The notes under the pieces are model-generated. The model was not told the origin of the DNA and did not search any database. It saw only the letters and a program-made list of their open reading frames with translations. DNA of 9,884 bases, from positions 1 through 9,884 of the forward strand of contig CANROY010000042.1 of NCBI GenBank assembly GCA_947632355.1, given 5' to 3'. The DNA comes from an uncultured Bacilli bacterium. Lineage in GTDB: Bacteria; Bacillota_I; Bacilli_A; RF39; UBA660. A program made the position numbers and the translations under genes. Positions 1 through 6,431 of this stretch are shown piece by piece. The stretch's first letter is position 1. The number at the start of each line of letters is the position of its first letter.

Positions 1-65
1 ACTTCGTCGATACCTACGCGCGTATTGGACTTTCACCAACTAGATATATGCCATGCACGGCACAC
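1..65 (-). mobile_element. 5' end of a group IIC intron (partial, runs off the left edge)
   Basis: Read on the minus strand from 65 leftward, the sequence begins GTGTGCC, then GTGCATGGCA, TATATCTAG and TTGGTGAAAGTCCAAT. From memory, this follows the order and spacing of the 5' end of domain I of class C group II introns such as the Oceanobacillus iheyensis intron (GUGUGCC, GGCAUGGG, UCUAUAGGGUGAGAGUCC). The proposed 5' splice boundary lies 8 nt (TTTTTGTT) after the terminator hairpin of tRNA-His. That is the kind of site class C introns use, since they insert just behind intrinsic terminators. Only about 65 nt are visible, so the ribozyme core and any reverse transcriptase lie outside the window. 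The match was made by eye; a remnant rather than an intact intron is equally possible. Confidence 0.6.
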
Positions 66-68
66 AAC

Positions 69-89
69 AAAAACCCCGAAAATACGGGG
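69..89 (-). terminator. intrinsic terminator of tRNA-His
   Basis: On the minus strand CCCCG (89-85 side) and CGGGG (78-74) form a 5-bp GC stem around a 6-nt loop, followed by TTTTT. It lies 12 nt downstream of the encoded CCA of tRNA-His and immediately precedes the proposed intron boundary at 65. Confidence 0.8.
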
Positions 90-101
90 ATTATAAACGC
101 A

Positions 102-178
102 TGGGGCGAAATGTGGGGATCGAACCCACGCATACCGGAGCCACAATCCGGCGTGTTAACCACTTCACCAATTCCGCC
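102..178 (-). tRNA. tRNA-His (anticodon GTG)
   Basis: The reverse complement folds into a full cloverleaf. Acceptor GCGGAAT pairs with ATTTCGC, the anticodon stem CCGGA/TCCGG holds loop TTGTGGC (anticodon GTG), and the T arm GTGGG-TTCGATC-CCCAC is standard. The extra G at position -1 facing C73 is the histidine identity element. CCA is encoded (102-104). It is a single tRNA gene with its own promoter and terminator. Confidence 0.95.
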
Positions 179-189
179 ATGACAGTAAT

Positions 190-218
190 AGAATAACAAA
201 TAATTGAATAAATTTCAA
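190..218 (-). promoter_or_regulatory. promoter of tRNA-His
   Basis: The minus strand carries TTGAAA (218-213), a 17-bp spacer and TATTCT (195-190) preceded by an extended -10 TGT. The tRNA 5' end is 11 nt downstream, the same distance as in the tRNA-Asn promoter of this window. Its elements interleave with those of the divergent promoter at 204-232. Confidence 0.6.
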
Positions 219-232
219 GTCTATATTATAAT
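204..232 (+). promoter_or_regulatory. promoter of the 71-aa membrane protein gene
   Basis: TTGAAT (204-209), a 17-bp spacer and a perfect TATAAT (227-232). Initiation about 7 nt downstream would start the transcript at about 239, almost on top of the AAGGAAAG ribosome binding site (239-246), giving a leader of only about 11 nt. Confidence 0.6.
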
Positions 233-249
233 TAAGAAAAGGAAAGTGT

Positions 250-465
250 GTGATACAAATGCTCATTTTAGATATTATTGTAACTTTTGCTCAAGAACTT
301 ATGGAATTTATAGATGATGTTGGTGATTTTTTTAGTGGATTCTTTTCCGGGATTCATTCTTTTCTAAATCGATTTATGGCAGATGAAGCCTTGCTCATGT
401 TTGGTATTCTACTCGCAGCAATAATAGCCATCTTCATCTTTCGCTTGATTATTAATAAGAGATAA
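250..465 (+). CDS. small single-pass membrane protein, 71 aa, unknown function
   Basis: The product is not assigned to a family. The first 45 residues are amphipathic and acidic, rich in Asp, Phe and Gly (for example DDVGDFFSGFFSG). Residues about 48-67 form one membrane helix (LLMFGILLAAIIAIFIFRLI), and the C-terminus is basic (NKR), suggesting a cytoplasmic C-terminal end. The GTG at 250 is taken as start because AAGGAAAG (239-246) lies 3-4 nt upstream. An ATG at 259 would give a 68-aa product but with the ribosome binding site 14 nt away. The gene is monocistronic, has a good promoter, is divergent from tRNA-His, and converges on the oxidoreductase gene with a shared terminator. Promoter, ribosome binding site and terminator make it likely real. 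Confidence 0.7.
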   Translation: MIQMLILDIIVTFAQELMEFIDDVGDFFSGFFSGIHSFLNRFMADEALLMFGILLAAIIAIFIFRLIINKR

Positions 466-469
466 AAAA

Positions 470-494
470 AGGAATAGCATAAAACTATTCTTTT
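470..494. terminator. bidirectional terminator between convergent genes
   Basis: GAATAG (472-477) pairs with CTATTC (485-490) around a 7-nt loop. There is an A run on the left and TTTTT on the right, so it can end transcription from both sides. The TAG stop of the minus-strand oxidoreductase (487-485) lies inside the stem. Confidence 0.7.
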
Positions 495-1567
495 TCTATG
501 TATTCATTTAAAGGTTTTACACGATATTTTAATTCGGGCATCTCACTTGTTGAAACAAAACCACTACGAGCATTTATAACATCTGGAATACGATTTACGA
601 TATCAGCACAAGTAAGTTCTACCGTAGCTGGTCTATTAATCGTCATTGTTGTATTTGGTTCTCCTTCAATTGTCCAAATATTGGCATCGTAATCTTCTTC
701 ACTATACACCTTACCAATACATTCTGCTTCAATGGTAATACCTTCTTCCGTTGTTGCTGTAACAACAGCACTCATTCCGGTGGCATCTCCTGTTTTTATA
801 GTCATATCTAAAGTACTCGAATAAATATCTTCCGTATGCGTTTGTGGAACACATTCTTGATTGATTTCTTTTAAATGAAGTCCAAGTTTATCAATTAACC
901 AACCGGCAACATTCCACATATAACTTGGAGAATATTCACGACGATTCATTAATTCTTCTCTTTCTTTTTTGCTCATACGATCGTTTGCAGCAACTTCTTT
1001 ATCAAATTCTTCAAGTGTTAATCCTGCACCGTGGGCTTTGGCAAGAGCAATACCATAGTCTTCTACATTATAAGAACTGCTTCCTTTAATTTTAGTAATC
1101 TTATGCGTTGATGCTGCTAAATTACTAATTAAATTTCCCCAAAATATATCTTGGTATCCACAACCGGTAATCGTTACTCCTCCGGCTTTGGCAAGACTAT
1201 CCAATTCTTTAAATAACGTTGGATTGGAATTGCTAGCATAGAATGCTTCTTCGCAAGTCGTTACCACATTTACATGGCACTTGCAACAAGTACGTAACAC
1301 GTCTCCTAAATCATTTAGTAAACTCATAGTAGTCACAATCGCAATATCCGGTTTTACTTCCTTTAGTCTTTCTTCTAATAAAGAAATATCTTCTACCATT
1401 ACTTTTTTCTTATCGGTTTCCATAATGGTACCAATATCCGTTCCAATAATAGAATCCGAAACATCAAAAGCAAGAACAATTTCTCCTCCCTTTTCATAAA
1501 CATAACGCATTGTGTATTTACTCATCTTGCCACACCCAATTTGGGCTACTTTTACTTTTCTTTCCAT
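485..1567 (-). CDS. NAD(P)-dependent oxidoreductase, 2,4-diaminopentanoate dehydrogenase / dihydrodipicolinate reductase-like
   Basis: This 360-aa cytoplasmic protein opens with a Rossmann nucleotide-binding segment: VKVAQIGCGKMSKYTM (residues 5-20, degenerate GxGxxG), then the strand EIVLAFDV. This N-terminus and the long C-terminal half recall proteins annotated as dihydrodipicolinate reductase or 2,4-diaminopentanoate dehydrogenase, the enzyme of clostridial ornithine fermentation that oxidatively deaminates 2,4-diaminopentanoate. The length also fits that dehydrogenase (about 340-360 aa) and not true DapB (about 270). No other ornithine-degradation gene is in view, so the substrate is unproven. 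The start ATG is supported by AAAGGGAG 6 nt upstream. The gene lies 14 bp behind the AAA+ ATPase gene, and its ribosome binding site abuts that gene's stop, so the two are probably cotranscribed. It ends in a shared bidirectional terminator. Confidence 0.75.
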   Translation of the reverse strand: MERKVKVAQIGCGKMSKYTMRYVYEKGGEIVLAFDVSDSIIGTDIGTIMETDKKKVMVEDISLLEERLKEVKPDIAIVTTMSLLNDLGDVLRTCCKCHVNVVTTCEEAFYASNSNPTLFKELDSLAKAGGVTITGCGYQDIFWGNLISNLAASTHKITKIKGSSSYNVEDYGIALAKAHGAGLTLEEFDKEVAANDRMSKKEREELMNRREYSPSYMWNVAGWLIDKLGLHLKEINQECVPQTHTEDIYSSTLDMTIKTGDATGMSAVVTATTEEGITIEAECIGKVYSEEDYDANIWTIEGEPNTTMTINRPATVELTCADIVNRIPDVINARSGFVSTSEMPELKYRVKPLNEYIEKE

Positions 1568-1581
1568 TTTATTCTCCCTTT

Positions 1582-2514
1582 CTAATCTTTATCTTCTAAA
1601 TCTACATTTTCTTCGCGAATTAAATCAGCAAAGACTTCTTTAAATCGTTCAATCTCTTTTACTTTGGCATCCTCATATATATTTTTTGCATTACAAATCG
1701 CTTTATACACATGTTTTATTTTTACTTCCCTTTCATTATCAAATAGTGCGTAGGAAAAAGCATTAGCTAAAATGGTTAAACAGATATCTGGATATCTTGC
1801 TGCTACTTCATACACTCTTTTATACTCATCTGTCATTTCCACAATAAACGTCATAATCTTTTCTTTAATAAAATCCGTATAATTTAACTTAACTCCAATT
1901 TGTTTTTCTAACTTTGGATACGTTCCCATTAAAATCTTAACGGTTGTTGGTTTATCACTTTCAATGACATCTACTTTTTGAAATCTTCTTAAGAACGCTC
2001 TATCACGTAAAATATATTGTTCATACTCTTCTGTTGTTGTTGCACCAACCATCTTGATAGCACCACGGTCAAGTCCTGACTTTAACATATTGGCAAAATC
2101 GATTCCACCATTTTGAGCAGTATTTTTATTCACCAAAACGTGTGTTTCATCTATAAAAAGTATCGTTTTCTCTCTTTGGTCTAATTCTTTTACTAATAAA
2201 TCAATTCTATTTTCTACTTGTCCTTCACTAACACTAGAACCAAGTAAACTTGTAATATTAATTTTAATAAGTTCCCAACCCTTTAGTGCATCCGGTACCA
2301 TATTTCGTTGAATACGATAAGCAAGGCCTTCTACAATCGCCGTTTTACCTATACCAGGTTTTCCGACTAAAAGAGCACTTTTTTCGGGAGTCAATAAAAT
2401 TAAAATACATTGTTTGATTTCTTCATCACGAGCAATGGCTGGGTCAGTAATAAATTCTTTTTGCGTAAAATTTTCACCATAGCGTTCAATCATACTAATT
2501 TTTTCTTGATTCAT
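1582..2514 (-). CDS. single-module ClpA/ClpB-type AAA+ ATPase
   Basis: The 310-aa product matches only the first ATPase module (D1) of Clp/Hsp100 unfoldases. It has Walker A GKPGIGKT (51-58), Walker B ILFIDE (119-123 region), sensor-like GATT (157-160) and an arginine-finger region RAFLRRFQKV (172-181). ClpB and ClpC are 800 aa or more with two modules and an N-domain; here there is no N-domain, no middle domain and no second module. The pore-loop signature KYRGEFEER is replaced by SSVSEGQVENR (93-103), so the aromatic that grips substrate is missing. A direct unfoldase role is therefore doubtful; a regulatory or adaptor ATPase is possible. The ATG at 2514 (GGTGGAG just upstream) is preferred over an upstream TTG at 2547, because the likely -10 box lies inside that extension. 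Cotranscribed with the oxidoreductase. Confidence 0.8.
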   Translation of the reverse strand: MNQEKISMIERYGENFTQKEFITDPAIARDEEIKQCILILLTPEKSALLVGKPGIGKTAIVEGLAYRIQRNMVPDALKGWELIKINITSLLGSSVSEGQVENRIDLLVKELDQREKTILFIDETHVLVNKNTAQNGGIDFANMLKSGLDRGAIKMVGATTTEEYEQYILRDRAFLRRFQKVDVIESDKPTTVKILMGTYPKLEKQIGVKLNYTDFIKEKIMTFIVEMTDEYKRVYEVAARYPDICLTILANAFSYALFDNEREVKIKHVYKAICNAKNIYEDAKVKEIERFKEVFADLIREENVDLEDKD

Positions 2515-2530
2515 AGTCTCCACCACTACT

Positions 2531-2560
2531 ATTGTACCATAATACAAAAAGAAGATACAA
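2531..2560 (-). promoter_or_regulatory. promoter of the AAA+ / oxidoreductase operon
   Basis: The minus strand has TTGTAT (2560-2555), an 18-bp spacer and TACAAT (2536-2531) preceded by TGG, an extended -10. Initiation about 7 nt downstream leaves a short leader before the ATG at 2514, which argues against the TTG start at 2547. Confidence 0.5.
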
Positions 2561-2574
2561 AAATTATGTACCTT
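2546..2574 (-). terminator. weak terminator behind the HAAS gene
   Basis: On the minus strand AAGGTAC (2574-2568) pairs with GTATCTT (2558-2552), a 7-bp stem with one G-U pair and a 9-nt loop, followed by CTTTTT. It overlaps the -35 region of the next gene's promoter. The stem is AT-rich, so read-through is plausible. Confidence 0.4.
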
Positions 2575-2595
2575 TTTTTAAAATTTGACATTTTT

Positions 2596-3966
2596 TTAAT
2601 CATCGTAATAACTGATACGGGTCTTTATTAATTTGTCGCTGACTTCCGGACTTGCATACACTTTGATTTGCACATCATCTAAAGAAGTAGCAACAAGTTT
2701 TTTTTGTTTCAAGTTTTCAATGAACTCTTCAAAATAGAATTTGTATTGTATAGAATTTGTTCGATAAGAAAGACTTAATACTTGATACTTTCCTTCCTTT
2801 TCTAAACGGGGGCGAGCATCTAAATCGATATAGGTATCGTTATAAGCATAGACAACTTTAATTTGGTCTTTTAAACTTTCATCTTCGATAATATTTTTTG
2901 TAGATAATACTAAATTTGGTTCATAGGTATAATAGAATTCCTTTTCTTTTAAATTCGTATTCTCTTCATAAATAACAGTAGTAGATGCAAACTCTAAAGC
3001 ACAAATCCCTGTACCAACTCCTAACAAGATAACACTTACCAAAGAAAAAATAAGAAGCATTGTTGTACGCGTTTTATGATTAAAGATAATGTTAAATAGG
3101 AAGATAAAGATCAAAATACCAAGTAGGAATAAAGAAATAAAGATAATATAAAGTCCAAAATAAGTAACACCAATAAATAAAAGATACGTAGAAACTCCAA
3201 CCACACAAGACATTCCAATTAAGTAGAAAATAACACCAATCAGTAATAAAAATAAAATAAGTTTTACAAAAGCCATACCAATAGAACTTAACGTTTTAAA
3301 GAGTGTATCAGAAATTCTTGATGTCTCAAAATGCTCTTCCTTCTTTGTTTCAGAAACAATATGTTCTTTTTTCTCACTATTTTTTGTTCTTTCCTTTTTC
3401 GTAGAAACTGTCTCTAAATTTTCTTCCTCTAAGAAACGTTTTTTAAAGAGTTTCACAAACATTAAAACCGCAAAGATAAAGTAAGCAAGTTCTAATATAA
3501 AGTTCCATAAACCATGTAAAAATGTATAAAGTACGTGTGGATAAGTAATTTCTCCAATCATATCATTTCCAATTTCACTAATAATCGAAAATGGTATTTT
3601 ACATAAGCCAATTAAGATAAAGATAAACACAAGTTCCACCATAAACTTAATAATTTCTTCAAAACTCTTATGAGAAAAAATATCACAAATGCGTTCAAAT
3701 ACTTTTACGACACTATCCAAGAAGTTATTAAATGTATCTTCGTTTTTCGTAGGACTTTTCTCAGGTTTTATTTTATAGGCACTTAATAAATCTTTAGCAA
3801 GTTCACGAACATCTCCCATTGATTTTACGGCTTCCTCTTCCGTACAACCTTCCTTCATTTTTTCTTCAATATACCCTTCATATTCAATTAAAATATCTTC
3901 AATTTCACTTTCTTCTAAAATTGATAATTTTTTTCTTAACGTTTCTAAAAATTTCTCTTTATTCAT
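2596..3966 (-). CDS. HAAS (DUF1700)-type membrane protein, PadR partner
   Basis: The 456-aa product begins with a charged helical domain (residues 1-65: KFLETLRKKLSILEESEIED, EYEGYIEEKMKEG, EEEAVKSMGDVRELAKDLL). This is the HAAS signature of membrane proteins encoded next to PadR regulators. Hydrophobic segments lie at about 105-129, 148-172, 232-256, 258-295 (probably two) and 302-324, about six helices. A charged Lys/Glu linker spans 180-220, and a C-terminal domain of about 125 residues is probably extracytoplasmic. The ATG at 3966 overlaps the padR stop (TAATG) and has GGAAGGG upstream; a longer reading from 4020 lies wholly inside padR and lacks support. Such pairs are commonly tied to envelope stress or antimicrobial sensing, but the exact role is not known here. 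The C-terminal domain matches nothing I recognise. Confidence 0.8.
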   Translation of the reverse strand: MNKEKFLETLRKKLSILEESEIEDILIEYEGYIEEKMKEGCTEEEAVKSMGDVRELAKDLLSAYKIKPEKSPTKNEDTFNNFLDSVVKVFERICDIFSHKSFEEIIKFMVELVFIFILIGLCKIPFSIISEIGNDMIGEITYPHVLYTFLHGLWNFILELAYFIFAVLMFVKLFKKRFLEEENLETVSTKKERTKNSEKKEHIVSETKKEEHFETSRISDTLFKTLSSIGMAFVKLILFLLLIGVIFYLIGMSCVVGVSTYLLFIGVTYFGLYIIFISLFLLGILIFIFLFNIIFNHKTRTTMLLIFSLVSVILLGVGTGICALEFASTTVIYEENTNLKEKEFYYTYEPNLVLSTKNIIEDESLKDQIKVVYAYNDTYIDLDARPRLEKEGKYQVLSLSYRTNSIQYKFYFEEFIENLKQKKLVATSLDDVQIKVYASPEVSDKLIKTRISYYDD

Positions 3967-4292
3967 TATTTTTCCCTTCCTTCTATAAAAGTATTCACAC
4001 TGCTCGCAAAACGCGTCCATTCTTTTTTTTGCTCTTTTGTATATTTTTTTCCTAAAGCGGTAATATGGTAATACTTTCTTATTGGTCCTTCACTTGATTC
4101 TTCTAAATAGGTTTCAAAGTAGCCTTCATTCGTAAGTCGTTTTAGTATTGGATAGATGGTTCCTTCATTCACATCCACAATCTTACTTACTTCTTCAACA
4201 AGTTCATAACCATATTTATCTTTCTTTTCCACAATGAGTAAGACCAATAACTCCAGTACCCCCTTTTTAAATTGTGTATTTATAACGACCAC
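3966..4292 (-). CDS. PadR-family transcriptional repressor
   Basis: This is a winged-helix DNA-binding regulator of about 105 aa with the family's diagnostic run: TQFKKGVLELLVLLIV, KYGYELVEEV, EGTIYPILKRLTNEGYFETY, then the wing segment GPIRKYYHITALGKK. The C-terminal dimerisation helix is short, as in small PadR proteins. It is translationally coupled to the HAAS membrane protein by a TAATG overlap. The coordinates use a GTG at 4292, but that GTG is part of the ribosome binding site GAGGTGG itself. Initiation at ATA (4283), 6 nt after GAGGTG, would give the typical N-terminus (M)NTQFKKG and a 105-aa protein. It probably represses its own operon through the inverted repeat at 4315-4337. Confidence 0.88.
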   Translation of the reverse strand: MVVINTQFKKGVLELLVLLIVEKKDKYGYELVEEVSKIVDVNEGTIYPILKRLTNEGYFETYLEESSEGPIRKYYHITALGKKYTKEQKKEWTRFASSVNTFIEGREK

Positions 4293-4303
4293 CTCGCAAT
4301 TTC

Positions 4304-4337
4304 ATATTACAATAAGTACTTGGTATTGTCAAGTACT
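4304..4337 (-). promoter_or_regulatory. padR promoter with overlapping inverted-repeat operator
   Basis: The minus strand has a perfect TTGACA (4332-4327), a 17-bp spacer and TAATAT (4309-4304). A perfect 8-bp inverted repeat, AGTACTTG (4315-4322) and CAAGTACT (4330-4337) with 7 nt between, covers the -35 box and most of the spacer. This is what an autoregulatory PadR operator would look like; binding itself is inferred. Confidence 0.65.
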
Positions 4338-4375
4338 AAATAAAAACTAATAATTGCTATAGAATATAATTTACA

Positions 4376-4406
4376 AAAGAAAAAAGTATCTTTTGTTGAT
4401 ACTTTT
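4376..4406 (-). terminator. terminator of the 4433-5137 gene (possibly bidirectional)
   Basis: A perfect 9-bp stem AAAAGTATC (4382-4390) / GATACTTTT (4398-4406) with a 7-nt loop, followed on the minus strand by TTTTTTCTTTT. It lies about 27 nt after the stop of the minus-strand gene and separates it from the padR promoter. The plus-strand tail (TTTTATAAT) is weaker. Confidence 0.7.
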
Positions 4407-4432
4407 ATAATAAAATAAATATAGTTGTGCAC

Positions 4433-5137
4433 TTATGCAAATTGAATGGTACTAATTAAATCGTATAAATCCTCATCGAAGTAGCCAGCACTCCAAAAGT
4501 GAATCGCATAGTGTTCATTGTTATGATCAATATAAGCAATTTTATCTCCATTTGTTTCTAGAATATATCCTTCATAATCGCCATTTAATAAAGTTGCTTT
4601 TTGAACATTTGTGATTATTAGTACAAAAGCATTATATAAAGTATGTGCTCTTTTTATAGAGTGAAAACTACTAAAAATATTTACTTTTTTATTCACATTT
4701 TGTATTAAATATTGATATAAATCATAATCAGTAGTAACATTGTTTTTTTCTAAATCTTTTGCTAAATCATAAGAAAGATTTGGTATTTCAGCATTTTCTT
4801 TTACATAAGTCAGATAATAATCTTTTGGTTGTTTATTAAAAGAAACACGTAAATTACTATTTTTTATAGTATACATAGCATCTTTTTGTCCTTCATATTC
4901 AAAAGGTTCAAAATCATTTCTTATTTTCATATCTTCATAAGTGAAATAGTCTTCTATAGGTTCAGTTGTTTTTTGTATTTCTATGGTTTTTGGATTTTGA
5001 AAAGCCGCTATTGCTTCTTTAAAAGAATCAGGGACTTTTGGAAGTGAATTAATTAAAATAATCTTTGCTCCAAAATAAACTAAAACTAATACTAGAAGGA
5101 CCGCAAGTATAATTATTTTTTTCTTACCTTTTTTCAT
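4433..5137 (-). CDS. membrane-anchored extracytoplasmic protein, 234 aa, unknown function
   Basis: The product has a basic N-terminus (MKKGKKK) and one hydrophobic helix at about residues 8-28 (IIILAVLLVLVLVYFGAKII). About 200 hydrophilic residues follow and probably sit outside the membrane. There is no lipobox cysteine and no clear signal-peptidase site, so an uncleaved N-terminal anchor is most likely. The outer part is rich in Asp, Asn, Tyr and Lys and alternates strands and helices (for example NGDYEGYILETNGDKIAYID near the end), but I recognise no family or catalytic motif. AGGTAG lies 3 nt before the ATG, a rather tight spacing. The gene is monocistronic, with its own promoter and terminator, between tRNA-Asn and padR. 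It could be an envelope sensor or accessory lipoprotein-like factor; no function is assigned. Confidence 0.7.
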   Translation of the reverse strand: MKKGKKKIIILAVLLVLVLVYFGAKIILINSLPKVPDSFKEAIAAFQNPKTIEIQKTTEPIEDYFTYEDMKIRNDFEPFEYEGQKDAMYTIKNSNLRVSFNKQPKDYYLTYVKENAEIPNLSYDLAKDLEKNNVTTDYDLYQYLIQNVNKKVNIFSSFHSIKRAHTLYNAFVLIITNVQKATLLNGDYEGYILETNGDKIAYIDHNNEHYAIHFWSAGYFDEDLYDLISTIQFA

Positions 5138-5159
5138 TGGCTACCTACTTTCTACTTTA

Positions 5160-5188
5160 AATATACTTGAATTAAAAAGAGAAAGCAA
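5160..5188 (-). promoter_or_regulatory. promoter of the 4433-5137 gene
   Basis: The minus strand has TTGCTT (5188-5183), a 17-bp spacer and TATATT (5165-5160), 22 nt upstream of the ATG at 5137. It lies downstream of the tRNA-Asn terminator, so the gene is transcribed independently. Confidence 0.5.
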
Positions 5189-5224
5189 GAATTATCCTTT
5201 TAAAGAGTGTAAATATCTATTAAA

Positions 5225-5252
5225 GGAAAAAACTTCCTAAAATAGGAAGTTT
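5225..5252 (-). terminator. intrinsic terminator of tRNA-Asn
   Basis: On the minus strand AAACTTCCTA and TAGGAAGTTT (5252-5243 and 5239-5230) form a 10-bp stem with a 3-nt loop, running into TTTT. It begins 9 nt after the encoded CCA of tRNA-Asn. Confidence 0.8.
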
Positions 5253-5261
5253 ATAACATAC

Positions 5262-5337
5262 TGGCGCCCGATGTAGGACTCGAACCTACGACCTAACGGT
5301 TAACAGCCGTGCGCTCTACCGGCTGAGCTAATCGGGC
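5262..5337 (-). tRNA. tRNA-Asn (anticodon GTT)
   Basis: The reverse complement folds as a 76-nt cloverleaf. Acceptor GCCCGAT pairs with ATCGGGC, D arm TTAGCTCAGCCGGTAGAGC, anticodon loop CTGTTAA (anticodon GTT), T arm GTAGG-TTCGAGT-CCTAC, discriminator G and encoded CCA (5262-5264). Confidence 0.95.
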
Positions 5338-5348
5338 AGTACATTCAA

Positions 5349-5378
5349 ATTATATATTATTATTATAGAAATTGTCAA
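5349..5378 (-). promoter_or_regulatory. promoter of tRNA-Asn
   Basis: The minus strand carries consensus TTGACA (5378-5373) and TATAAT (5354-5349) separated by 18 bp, ending 11 nt before the tRNA 5' end. This is the same geometry as the tRNA-His promoter. Confidence 0.75.
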
Positions 5379-5417
5379 TAATTTTATACCATTTTTTGGA
5401 TTTTTTTTGCAAAAAGT

Positions 5418-6401
5418 TTAACTCTCCAAAATATCTTTCTCATATTCATCTAAAATATGTAAAAGTTCTTCGCTCGTTTTACAAGAACATACAAATTGTT
5501 TCATTTCTTTGTTTCTAGGCATCCCTTTTAAATAGTAAAGTAAATTGGTACGTATTTCTAAAAGAGCAACATGTTCATTTTTATCTTGTTTTAATAATTC
5601 AAAGTGTCTCTTCATCATTTCTATCTTTTCTTGATTGGTAGGAGGATTTAATAAAATACCATCCTCTACATACGAAACACATTCACGAATTAACCAAGGA
5701 TTACCTAAAATTCCTCTACCTATCATTACTGCATCACAACCTGTTTCATCAAGCATTTTTTTAGCAAGCTCTGGACTTGTTACATCCCCATTACCAATCA
5801 CAGGAATGGAAACATTTTCTTTGACTTCCTTAATAATATTCCAATCGGCTTTCCCGGAATAGCCTTGACTGCGTGTTCTTGCATGAACAACGATTGCACT
5901 AGCCCCGGCACTTTCAATTACTTTGGCTACTTCTACTGCATTGATAGATGCTTCATCCCATCCACTTCTTATTTTTACTGTAACCGGAATACTCACTGCC
6001 TCTACAACTTTTTGAACGATTTCTTTTATCTTTTTTGGATCTTTAAGTAAAGCACTACCAGCTTGATTTTTTAAAGCGACTTTAGGAACAGGACAACCCA
6101 TATTAATATCTAAAATATCAGGATGCATAATTTCTTCTACCTTTTTAGCAGCAGTAACAAAACTTTCAACATCACTACCAAAAATTTGTTGAGCAATCGG
6201 TCTTTCCATTTCATCCATTTTAAGCATAGAAATCGTTTTTTCACTATCAAAACAAATGGCTTTATCACTCACCATTTCCGCATAGATTAACCCTGCACCC
6301 ATCTCTTTTATAATTTTACGAAAACTGGTATTGGAAAAACCAGCCATTGGTGCCATAACAATTCGATTTTTAATTTCCACATTGCCAATTTTAAATCCCA
6401 T
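5418..6401 (-). CDS. dusB: tRNA-dihydrouridine synthase B
   Basis: This FMN enzyme reduces uridine to dihydrouridine in the D-loop of tRNAs, in the cytoplasm. The 327-aa length is typical of the DusB (NifR3) group. Motifs appear in order: MAPMAGFSNTSFR (16-28), QQIFGSD (71-77), NMGCPVPKV with catalytic Cys103 (100-108), VKIRSGWD (142-149), VHARTRSQGYSGKADW (172-187), GNGDV (203-207) and IGRGILGNPWL (227-237) for flavin phosphate binding. The C-terminal helical tRNA-binding part is present, so the gene looks intact. AAAGGAAGATAGGT precedes the ATG. It is the last gene of the ASCH-pduL-dusB operon, 30 bp behind pduL, and reads toward tRNA-Asn without a clear terminator in between. Confidence 0.95.
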   Translation of the reverse strand: MGFKIGNVEIKNRIVMAPMAGFSNTSFRKIIKEMGAGLIYAEMVSDKAICFDSEKTISMLKMDEMERPIAQQIFGSDVESFVTAAKKVEEIMHPDILDINMGCPVPKVALKNQAGSALLKDPKKIKEIVQKVVEAVSIPVTVKIRSGWDEASINAVEVAKVIESAGASAIVVHARTRSQGYSGKADWNIIKEVKENVSIPVIGNGDVTSPELAKKMLDETGCDAVMIGRGILGNPWLIRECVSYVEDGILLNPPTNQEKIEMMKRHFELLKQDKNEHVALLEIRTNLLYYLKGMPRNKEMKQFVCSCKTSEELLHILDEYEKDILES

Positions 6402-6431
6402 ACCTATCTTCCTTTCAACTTATTTATGAAA

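Noticed and set aside
14..199. Minus-strand 61-codon frame
   Set aside because: It overlaps the tRNA-His gene, its terminator and the intron edge, and has no ribosome binding site; it is a chance frame.
2515..2547. TTG start giving an 11-residue longer AAA+ protein
   Set aside because: The likely -10 box TACAAT lies inside this extension and the ATG at 2514 has a ribosome binding site.
3967..4020. N-terminal extension of the HAAS protein starting at 4020
   Set aside because: It lies entirely inside padR; the ATG at 3966 has a good ribosome binding site and begins exactly at the HAAS domain.
4365..4370. Plus-strand TATAAT just before the 4382-4406 hairpin, as a tiny RNA gene
   Set aside because: No -35 element at a fitting distance, and the product would be little more than the hairpin; AT-rich chance match.
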